A stretch of DNA of 12,998 nt. Source: CAYWNK01 sp047639615 (lineage in GTDB: Bacteria > Planctomycetota > UBA1135 > GCA-002686595). The notes beneath the pieces are model-generated. The model ran no database searches and was not told where the DNA came from. It was given only the letters and a program-made list of their open reading frames with translations. Positions 5,696-12,296 of this stretch are shown one piece after another; within the stretch, counting starts at the first letter, position 1, and the number at the start of each line of letters is the position of its first letter. The stretch spans positions 1 through 12,998 of the forward strand of contig JBLIOL010000145.1 of assembly GCA_047639615.1 (NCBI GenBank), written 5' to 3'. A program made the translations under genes and the position numbers.

Positions 5696-7320
5696 AGCGC
5701 TCACCCACCCGGCGACAGTTACTGCAGGGTGGCGCTGCTGGACTGAGTGCGATGCTTGCGGGCTGCGGCGCTTCCGCTGGGCAAGCCGGCGCACACATCA
5801 CGGGCGGGCTAGTGGACGATCACTCCTCCGCCGGCCATCGCCTGCGCCAGCCCCTGGGCTCCTTCGCACCGCAGCGCGAGGAGCGCGCGCACGTGCTCGT
5901 TGTCGGTGCCGGCGTCGCCGGCCTAGCTGCCGCCTGGCGTATGCAACGCGCGGGCCTGGAAGGTGTGCGCGTAATCGAACTAGCGCAGCAGATCGGCGGC
6001 ACCTCCGCCGGTGGCGAGATGGCCGGGCTGCGCCATCCCTGGGGTGCCCACTACCTGCCCGTACCGCGCGCTAGCCAACGTCACCTGGTGGCCCAGTTGC
6101 AAGATCTAGGCCTGATCCAAGGCATCGCATCCAACGGACGCCTGCAAGTCGCTAACGATCAACTAGTACGCGCCCCAGCCGAACGCGTGCACGAGCTTGG
6201 CTACTGGCGCGAAGGCCTGTGGCCCGCTGCCGGGAGCAACGCCGAGGACAGCGCACAGTTGCAACACTTCGAAGAGCTACTCTCCGCTGCGAGCGCAGTA
6301 GATGGCGCTGCCGCGCGCTCCTTCCAGCTGCCCCTGGCCCAATGCTCGAAAGCCCAGCGCGACTTGGACAAGGAATCCGCGGCCGACTGGGCCGCGCGCC
6401 ATGGCCTCGACCGCGAGCGCCTGCGCTGGTACCTGGAGTACGCCACCCGCGACGACTTCGGCGCCTCCCTCGAAGACACCAGCGCCTTCGCGCTACTGCA
6501 CTACTTCCTGGCCCGCGAGGACACGGCCGGTGAAGGCGCCGAGTTCCTTACCTGGCCCGAAGGCAACGCACGCCTGGTGGAGGGCATGGCCGCGGGCCTG
6601 AAGCACCCGGCGAGCACAGGACAACTTGCCCTGCGCGTGGAACAGGGAGCCAGCGGCGCGACCGTGGATGCCATAGATCTGGCTAGCGGCGATAACGTGC
6701 GCTGGCAGGCCGAGCACGTGGTGCTCGCCTTGCCGCAGTTCATCAATGCGCGCCTGCTAGCCGAAGACCCCGCCCGCGCCGCGCGCCAGAGCTTTCGCTA
6801 CTCCCCTTGGGTCGTGGCCAACCTGCATCTCTCGGAGCCCCCCACAGGCCGCGGCTTCCCGCCGGCCTGGGACAACGTCCTGCGCAACAGCGACAGCCTC
6901 GGCTACGTGAACGCCACCCACCAACTGGACCGCGACCACGAACGCGACACCATCTGGAGCTGGTACCTGCCGATCATCGATTCGGACGAGCGCGCCGCAC
7001 GCACCCAGCTTTTGGCCAGCACCTTCGAGCAGTGGCGCGACGTAATCCTGTCCGACCTGACCCGCCCCCACGCCGGCCTGGCCGACTACGTCACACGCAT
7101 CGAGGTTCGGCGCTGGGGCCATGCCATGGTCAAGCCCGTGCCTGGCTTCCTGTGGGGTAGCGCACGCGCGGAAGCTGCACAGCCCATTGGGCGCGTGCAC
7201 TTCGCTCACTCCGACCTCTCGGGCATGGCGCTCTACGAGGAAGCCCACTGGCAGGGCGTGCGTGCAGCGGAAGAGGTGCTCGTGGCCGCGAAGCAGTCCT
7301 TTGAGACCCTTTTGGGCTAG
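5692..7320 (+). CDS. Tat-exported FAD-dependent amine-oxidase-like lipoprotein
   Basis: A 542-residue flavoprotein. From GTG 5692 it begins with a twin-arginine signal (Arg7-Arg8 in SPTRRQLLQGG), a short hydrophobic stretch and a lipobox, LAGC, with Cys25 as the likely lipidated residue. It should therefore fold with its cofactor in the cytoplasm and be exported and anchored outside it. The FAD Rossmann fold follows: VVGAGVAGLAAAW at 70-82, with Glu96 at the end of the second strand as the ribose-binding acid, then IGGTSAGG. A C-terminal FAD-contacting motif is seen around 503-530 (HFAHSDLSG, then GVRAAEE). This layout is that of the flavin amine oxidase / phytoene desaturase superfamily. Placed directly after an aminopropyltransferase gene and overlapping it by 4 bp, it may oxidise a polyamine-like product outside the cytoplasm. 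The substrate is inferred from context only. A small-molecule desaturase is an alternative. Confidence 0.83.
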   Translation: MKRSPTRRQLLQGGAAGLSAMLAGCGASAGQAGAHITGGLVDDHSSAGHRLRQPLGSFAPQREERAHVLVVGAGVAGLAAAWRMQRAGLEGVRVIELAQQIGGTSAGGEMAGLRHPWGAHYLPVPRASQRHLVAQLQDLGLIQGIASNGRLQVANDQLVRAPAERVHELGYWREGLWPAAGSNAEDSAQLQHFEELLSAASAVDGAAARSFQLPLAQCSKAQRDLDKESAADWAARHGLDRERLRWYLEYATRDDFGASLEDTSAFALLHYFLAREDTAGEGAEFLTWPEGNARLVEGMAAGLKHPASTGQLALRVEQGASGATVDAIDLASGDNVRWQAEHVVLALPQFINARLLAEDPARAARQSFRYSPWVVANLHLSEPPTGRGFPPAWDNVLRNSDSLGYVNATHQLDRDHERDTIWSWYLPIIDSDERAARTQLLASTFEQWRDVILSDLTRPHAGLADYVTRIEVRRWGHAMVKPVPGFLWGSARAEAAQPIGRVHFAHSDLSGMALYEEAHWQGVRAAEEVLVAAKQSFETLLG

Positions 7321-7330
7321 GCGCACCTCC

Positions 7331-8470
7331 TTGAGCCAAGCCCAAGAGGCACCCCTTAAGCCGGGCTGGATTCTCGGCCCGCGTGCCGACGCCTTGGCCT
7401 TTAGTGGGCCAGTAATTGCCGGTCTCGGACTCGTTGCCTGGGCCGCCTCGCGCGGCAATCTCCACGCGCCGATCTCGCCCCTACTCTTCCTGATACTCGT
7501 GGCACTGATCGACGTGGGCCACGTCTACGCCACCGTCTTCCGGGTCTACCTTGACCCCAGTGAATTGCGCCGCAGGCCAGCCCTCTACCTGGGCATCCCC
7601 CTAGGTGTCTACGCGGGGAGCGTGCTGCTCTATGCCCAAGGCCCGATGGTCTTCTGGCGCGTACTCGCCTACCTGGCCGTGTACCACTTCGTACGCCAGC
7701 AGTGGGGTTGGATGGCCTACGCGCGCCGGCGCGCGGGCGAGAGCGGGCTCTTCGACTTGCGCTTGGACAAGGCCGCCATCTACGCCGCGACGCTCTACCC
7801 CTTGCTCTATTGGCACACGCACCTGCCGGCGGACTTCGAGTGGTTCATCGTGGGCGACTTTGTGGCCCTGCCCGCATGGGCCGACACGCTCGGACTCGGC
7901 CTGCACCACCTCGTGCTCGGGCTATTCTTTGCACGCCAAGTGCAACGCGCCGCCCGCGGCCTGGGCGTGAACTACGCCAAGCTGCAGATCCTGATCAGCA
8001 CTTGGATCGCGTGGTTCGGCGGCATCGTGATCCTGCGCTCCGACCTAGCCTTCACCGCGCTCAACGTACTCTCCCACGGCGTGCCCTACCTGGCCTTCGT
8101 GTGGACCCTCGAACACCGCCGCCGGGCGGGCAGCAAGGGCTGGATCGCTGCCCTCTTCACGCCGCGCTTCTGCCTGCTCTTCCTAGCCCTACTGGGGTTG
8201 GTCGGATACGCCGAGGAGTGGCTCTGGGATCGCAGCCTATGGCACGAACCGGAAGGTCTCTTCCCCGGCCCCGCGTGGTTTCCCTCAGGCGCCCTGGTGG
8301 CTCTGCTAGTTCCCTTGCTAGCACTGCCCCAAGCTACGCACTACCTGCTCGACGGCTGGATCTGGCGCACGCGCAACAATCCGAGCCTGGCAGCGGACCT
8401 CAGTCCTTCGAGCCCTTCTTCCCGCCCCGGCGACGCAACAACTGCACCTCCGCCAGCCCCACGGCCTTGA
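7331..8470 (+). CDS. Polytopic histidine-rich membrane protein, unknown function
   Basis: A 379-residue protein with about ten hydrophobic helices that I do not recognise as a named family. Histidines recur in or beside the helices: DVGH (61-64), YHFVRQQWGW (118-127), YWHTH (160-164), LHHLVLG (191-197), LSHGVPY (247-253) and QATHYLLDGWIWR (334-346). Repeated polar histidines in a membrane core recall membrane metal-dependent oxygenases or haem proteins, but no diagnostic motif set is complete. TTG 7331 is the first usable start, 10 bp after the oxidase stop, with no good ribosome site, so it is probably coupled to the upstream gene. It is the last gene of the + operon. The final 25 or so residues are a Ser/Pro/Ala-rich tail that reads antisense through the 3' end of the converging gene. 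Reality of the gene is supported by its length and membrane pattern. Its function is unknown. Confidence 0.72.
   Translation: MSQAQEAPLKPGWILGPRADALAFSGPVIAGLGLVAWAASRGNLHAPISPLLFLILVALIDVGHVYATVFRVYLDPSELRRRPALYLGIPLGVYAGSVLLYAQGPMVFWRVLAYLAVYHFVRQQWGWMAYARRRAGESGLFDLRLDKAAIYAATLYPLLYWHTHLPADFEWFIVGDFVALPAWADTLGLGLHHLVLGLFFARQVQRAARGLGVNYAKLQILISTWIAWFGGIVILRSDLAFTALNVLSHGVPYLAFVWTLEHRRRAGSKGWIAALFTPRFCLLFLALLGLVGYAEEWLWDRSLWHEPEGLFPGPAWFPSGALVALLVPLLALPQATHYLLDGWIWRTRNNPSLAADLSPSSPSSRPGDATTAPPPAPRP
8400..8470. other. 71-bp convergent 3' overlap of two coding genes
   Basis: The + strand membrane-protein gene ends at 8470, while the - strand toroid gene ends at 8400, so their coding ends overlap tail to tail. 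On the + strand the overlap encodes a low-complexity Ser/Pro tail. On the - strand it encodes the end of the discoidin-like domain (AEVQLLRRR), which matches the paralog's end and is therefore the conserved reading. No terminator hairpin is visible between or just beyond the two stops. Confidence 0.8.
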
Positions 8471-10334
8471 CCTTCTCGCCTGGCGCGCTCCAAGGGATCA
8501 CGATCTCGATGCGCCGAATTTTGATCGGCTTGGGCCACTCCAAGCGCCCCGCATGGCGCTCGTCCACGTGCATGCGCATGCGCTCGGGCTTGCCGCCATT
8601 AATGCTGACTTCCAGCTCCAGCGGACGCGAAAAGTAGCCTACACGGTGCGGAGTGGAACGCGCCGCAAAGACCACGAGGGTGTCGGCAATGCGCGCTGGA
8701 CTGAGCTTCAGCGAGAGCGTCGGACGCTCGTCCGAGGGCGCGGCCAGCCAGGGCGTACGCAGCTTGCCGTCCACCGCTAGGCCCGCGTGGAAGATCCGCT
8801 GAACGAGTGCCTCGCCGCCGCCATAGGAGCTGCTGGCTTTGGCCTGAACCCGACCGGGCTCCAAGATGTAGTCAGCGCCCTCCTCGATTTGAGCGGCCAG
8901 CCAATCCGGAATGACATCCTCGATGCGCACTTCCAGGGGGGCCGATTCGAAGGTCCGCAGCTCCCCCGCTAGAGGCCGGCCGGCCTCATCCTTGCGACGT
9001 GGTCCCTGCACGAAGACGCGCGCCGTAAGAGTGTAGGCACCGGGTTCGCGGAAGACGTGTCGCTGGGCAAAACGCTTGTCGCCTGCGGGCTCTAGACGCG
9101 AGCCGGGTACGCTCGCGATTACCTGCCCACCCGAGCGATATTCCACCCGCAAAATGCGCGGTCCCTTGCCTTGCTCGCCGGGCCATATCAACCCCGGAAG
9201 CATGGCCTCTTTCCAGGTAGTGATCCAAAGGTCGAGGGGCGTATCGCCGGAGGCCACCAGAGTGAAAGCCGCGCCATTGCCGCGCGCAACCTTGCCACTG
9301 GACTTAGCGCCCGAGCCCTTCCCCGTGAGCGTGTGCGTGGCGCGCCGTAGGAAGAGGATCCCGAACGCGGTCTGCCCTTGGCCCTGCCCCCAGGTCCCGT
9401 TCGCCTTCTGAGAGCGCACCAAGAAGCGCGCGCCCTCCTTGTACCAGTCGTGCCCGCCAATGCGCTTGACACCAGCAAGCCCGCCCACCCGTTCGAGCCC
9501 GTACAGGTAGTAGTGCAGCCAATGGGTTCCGCCGCCGGGGTTATTGGTCACTTCGAAGTGACGGTCCAACCAGTGCAGAGACTTGGCCAGGCGCGCTTCG
9601 GACTTTCGCTCTGCCTCAGGAGTCAGCCTGCGAGCCGCCTGCAAGCGCTCGCGGCAAATAGCCAGAACGCCAATGCCTGCCGCGGTCATGGAGCCGGTCG
9701 CTCCGCTGCCATTGCGATACCCGTAGCCACCTTCGGATCCGGCGTAGCGCCGCAAGCACTCGAGCAGGTTCTCCCAGGACTCTACGGGCACCTCGTAGCC
9801 CGCGCGCGCAGCGGCCCACAGACCGAGCGCACCGTACTGCGTGTTCGAAAGGTCTTGCCCCGCGGGGTAGCCCCAGTCCCCGGCCGGGTTTTGGTTCTCC
9901 ACCAAGACATCCGCCAACTCAAAAATCCAGTCCCTGTGCTCGACCTTGTCCAAGGCTACCAGCGCCAGGATCATGCAGGCGCGATCGTAGGTGCCCGTGA
10001 AGCTCGCCAGTGCCAGGCGCGAGGTCAGGATCTCGACCGCGTCTGAATCAAGATCGACACCGCCTTTGACCAGCGCATAGAGCGCGAGGGCGTCATGTCC
10101 GGGTGAACCGAAAGGAATGTGCCCCTCCGTGCGCTTGACCAAAGAACCCAGGGCGCGATCCAAGGCATCCTCGATGGCCTTCGCTTGCCCAGCCGGTGCT
10201 TCCCCAGCCGGTGCTTCCCCGGCCTGCTTGCCTTGGTAGCCGAGCCCCCGGGCCGGCACCGAATTCCAAAGGCTGAACGCAAGCAACAGGATCGCTCGCC
10301 ATCTCCAAGACCCAGTGCCACTCACTCGCATCAT
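8400..10334 (-). CDS. Secreted alpha/alpha-toroid plus discoidin-like protein, paralog 1
   Basis: A 644-residue protein with an N-terminal hydrophobic stretch (about 12-28) that looks like a signal peptide or anchor. It then has a short Ala/Gly/Glu/Pro linker with a duplicated APAGE unit. Residues about 52-335 form an alpha/alpha toroid of the prenyltransferase/squalene-oxidase-repeat kind, with GDWGYPAG (152-159), DLSNTQYGALGLW (161-173), EGGYGY (201-206) and NGTWGQGQGQTAFGILFL (312-329). No catalytic DxDD of terpene cyclases is visible, so it is unlikely to be a cyclase. A beta-rich Ig-like region follows (about 390-475), then a discoidin/F5-8C-like domain (about 495-635) with VDGKLRTPWLA and a GLAEVQLL ending. 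Such domains usually bind ligands or surfaces. It begins inside the stop of paralog 2 (ATGA) with GGAG nine bases upstream, so the two are coupled. The function is unknown. Confidence 0.82.
   Translation of the reverse strand: MMRVSGTGSWRWRAILLLAFSLWNSVPARGLGYQGKQAGEAPAGEAPAGQAKAIEDALDRALGSLVKRTEGHIPFGSPGHDALALYALVKGGVDLDSDAVEILTSRLALASFTGTYDRACMILALVALDKVEHRDWIFELADVLVENQNPAGDWGYPAGQDLSNTQYGALGLWAAARAGYEVPVESWENLLECLRRYAGSEGGYGYRNGSGATGSMTAAGIGVLAICRERLQAARRLTPEAERKSEARLAKSLHWLDRHFEVTNNPGGGTHWLHYYLYGLERVGGLAGVKRIGGHDWYKEGARFLVRSQKANGTWGQGQGQTAFGILFLRRATHTLTGKGSGAKSSGKVARGNGAAFTLVASGDTPLDLWITTWKEAMLPGLIWPGEQGKGPRILRVEYRSGGQVIASVPGSRLEPAGDKRFAQRHVFREPGAYTLTARVFVQGPRRKDEAGRPLAGELRTFESAPLEVRIEDVIPDWLAAQIEEGADYILEPGRVQAKASSSYGGGEALVQRIFHAGLAVDGKLRTPWLAAPSDERPTLSLKLSPARIADTLVVFAARSTPHRVGYFSRPLELEVSINGGKPERMRMHVDERHAGRLEWPKPIKIRRIEIVIPWSAPGEKVKAVGLAEVQLLRRRGGKKGSKD
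10189..10218 (-). repeat. Two perfect 15-bp tandem repeats in the linker of paralog 1
   Basis: The 15 bases CCAGCCGGTGCTTCC (+ strand) occur twice without a break, and a partial third copy follows. On the coding strand they give repeated Glu-Ala-Pro-Ala-Gly units between the signal region and the toroid. This is probably slippage in a flexible linker. Confidence 0.85.
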
Positions 10335-12208
10335 TTTCGCCGGCTCCGGCCGATGAGTTGCACTTCCACTTCAGAGAGTCCTAGCACGCGTCCCTCACCC
10401 GTGAATCCACGCTCAAGCATGATCTCGATGGTGCGAACTTCCGTGGGTCGGCCGAGATTGAAGGTCGCCTTGCGTCGGCGCTCGGGGAAGAGCTTGACCT
10501 TCTTCGGCCGCTTTTCGCCGTTGACACGCACATACGCAAATTCAGCCTGGCCGATGGCCTCGTCAGGCACATGGGACAGGCGCGCGTGGGACAGCAAGAT
10601 GCGGTCCATTTCGACGGGGCTATCGAATTCGATCACTAGTTTGGGCGACTCGTCGTTCGCAGCCGCAATCCAGGCCGTACCCGAACGCCGATCTAGGGTC
10701 AGCTTGGCCCCGAATGTCTGATAGGGCAAGTCACCCCCGCCCTGGTACTCGCTAGAGGCCTCACTCTTCACCCAGCGCTTGGCCGGCATGCGATTGCGCA
10801 TGGCGTCACCAGCTTGCGCCTTGAACCAGTCGGGCCAAGCTCCGAAGACCGACACGAAGAAGTCGCGGGTCTCGACTACGCGCAATTCGCCGGGGACCAT
10901 GGCGCCCGAGTCGGACTCCCGAAAAGGCATCAGGTGCGCCCGCAGGCGGATGCCGTAGGTACCGGGCAAGGAAAAGCGGTGCTGCGCCGCGAAGCGCTCC
11001 GACTCCACGGGACTAGCCGAGCTGGAGGAAACGCTGGCGATCACCTCGCCATCCACCACGTACTCGATCTTCGCCACGCGGGGGCCTTTACCTTCCTCGC
11101 CAGGCCAGACGTAGTCCTTCAGCACTTCCTCGTTCCAACCCGTGATCCACATGGACAGAGGCGTGTCGCCCTTGGCGATCACCTGCATAGGCGACTCGGG
11201 ATCCTCGATACCGGCACGCGCCGTCTTCTTCGCGTCCGGCCCCGAGCGTGACTGAGTCGCGCGACAGAGAAAGAGCAGCGAGAAGCATGTGGGCGCCAAG
11301 CCCAACTCCCAGGCGCCATCTTCAGCCTGGTGCTTGAGCAACCAACGCGCGCCCTCGTCGTACCACGAGCGATCTTGAAAGTGCTTGATACCGAGGATCG
11401 CGCCCAGGCGCTCCAAGGAATACAGGTAGTAGAGATGCCACTCGTGCGTGCCGGGGTTGTGCTTGATCTCGAAGGCCTTTTCGAGCCATGCCAAGCCGCT
11501 CTCGCGCGCCGCCGCGAGCTCGCGCTTGACCGTGCCATTCCACGGGCGCTTGCTCGGCGCCAAGGCATCCGACAAACCAAAGACCGTCAGTGCGGCCGCG
11601 GTCATAGCACCCGTGCTCGGGCCCACCGCGCCCTTGTAACGGAAGCCCCCATCCTCGTTTTGGTAGCCGAGCAAGGCCGGCATCATCTCGAGCCAAACTC
11701 GCTCCGGGATTTCCACCCGCGCACGGCTTGCGGACCACAGGCCCAGCACCGCGTACTGCGTGTTCGACAGATCCGATCCGGCGGGGTAGCCCCAGTCCCC
11801 CTCCGTTTGCCAGGACACCAGCAGCGCCGCCAACTCCTCGATGCGCGTTCGGTGCGCGTAACCACCGGCCGCTTCCAGGGCCATGATCATGGCGGCTGCG
11901 TCGTAGGTACCCCGCGCCTCCTCGTCGATCAGACGCCTCACACCGCGCAAGATCACGGGGTCATCCTTCGGCACGCCCGCCTTGAGCAGGGTGTAGAGGG
12001 CCAGGGCGTTCTTGCCAGCGGCCCCCTTGATGAACTCCGACCACGAGCCCTCTTTCTCGCGCCCCACCAGATATTCCACCCCGCGGGCGATGGCCGCATC
12101 GACGGCTTCCTGGGAAACCGCCCGCTGGGCACCGGCCGTGGGCACAAAGGTGAGAACGAGCAGCAGCAAGCGCACCAGGGGGGCGCTACGGACGGTAGAG
12201 CAAATCAT
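10331..12208 (-). CDS. Secreted alpha/alpha-toroid plus discoidin-like protein, paralog 2
   Basis: A 625-residue protein from ATG 12208, with a clean signal peptide (hydrophobic core 11-22, probable cut after TAGA, before Gln28). It has the same order of parts as its neighbour. The toroid spans about 32-320, with GDWGYPAGSDLSNTQY (137-152), EDGGFRY (185-191) and EDGAWELG (296-303). A linking segment reads KGDTPLSMWITGW, then an Ig-like region covers about 372-455 and a discoidin/F5-8C-like domain about 478-618, with SGTAWIAA and LGLSEVEVQL. Matching motifs throughout show that the two genes arose by duplication, though they have diverged widely. A TTG at 12265 would extend the frame by 19 residues but would hide the signal peptide, so ATG 12208 is preferred. 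It is the first gene of the - strand pair and overlaps the second by 4 bp. The toroid fold also occurs in lyases, hydrolases and thioester proteins, so no activity is assigned. Confidence 0.82.
   Translation of the reverse strand: MICSTVRSAPLVRLLLLVLTFVPTAGAQRAVSQEAVDAAIARGVEYLVGREKEGSWSEFIKGAAGKNALALYTLLKAGVPKDDPVILRGVRRLIDEEARGTYDAAAMIMALEAAGGYAHRTRIEELAALLVSWQTEGDWGYPAGSDLSNTQYAVLGLWSASRARVEIPERVWLEMMPALLGYQNEDGGFRYKGAVGPSTGAMTAAALTVFGLSDALAPSKRPWNGTVKRELAAARESGLAWLEKAFEIKHNPGTHEWHLYYLYSLERLGAILGIKHFQDRSWYDEGARWLLKHQAEDGAWELGLAPTCFSLLFLCRATQSRSGPDAKKTARAGIEDPESPMQVIAKGDTPLSMWITGWNEEVLKDYVWPGEEGKGPRVAKIEYVVDGEVIASVSSSSASPVESERFAAQHRFSLPGTYGIRLRAHLMPFRESDSGAMVPGELRVVETRDFFVSVFGAWPDWFKAQAGDAMRNRMPAKRWVKSEASSEYQGGGDLPYQTFGAKLTLDRRSGTAWIAAANDESPKLVIEFDSPVEMDRILLSHARLSHVPDEAIGQAEFAYVRVNGEKRPKKVKLFPERRRKATFNLGRPTEVRTIEIMLERGFTGEGRVLGLSEVEVQLIGRSRRK
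10344..10347 (-). promoter_or_regulatory. Ribosome binding site of toroid paralog 1
   Basis: On the - strand GGAG lies nine bases ahead of ATG 10334, inside the 3' end of the upstream paralog. Together with the ATGA overlap it supports this start and coupled translation of the pair. Confidence 0.45.
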
Positions 12209-12288
12209 GGAGGAGAGATCGGAGCGGTGGGGCCGCAAGGCTACCCACCCAAGCGCCAGGAGCAACGGGCGGAATTCGGTGCCGGCCC

Positions 12289-12296
12289 ATTATGAT
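12289..12296. promoter_or_regulatory. Possible overlapping divergent -10 boxes
   Basis: In a GC-rich gap between divergent genes, ATTATGAT stands out. On the + strand it contains TATGAT (12291-12296), one base from TATAAT. On the - strand it contains CATAAT (12294-12289), also one base away. Initiation would fall near 12303 for the + gene and near 12282 for the - gene. No good -35 hexamer is visible for either, so this is a weak call. Confidence 0.3.

Noticed and set aside
7121..7330. Longer N-terminus for the His-rich membrane protein
   Set aside because: This part is antisense-like low-quality sequence inside the oxidase gene. TTG 7331 follows its stop and starts just before the first helix.
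8400..12208. Squalene-hopene or other terpene cyclase function for the toroid pair
   Set aside because: No DxDD catalytic motif is visible, the proteins carry secretion signals, and the second half is Ig-like and discoidin-like.
12209..12265. TTG start adding 19 residues to toroid paralog 2
   Set aside because: It would place the signal peptide internally and take up most of the divergent promoter gap.
11330..12295. 321-codon + frame opposite toroid paralog 2
   Set aside because: The - strand protein has a signal peptide and motifs shared with its paralog. The + frame is Arg/Gln/His-rich and lacks any.
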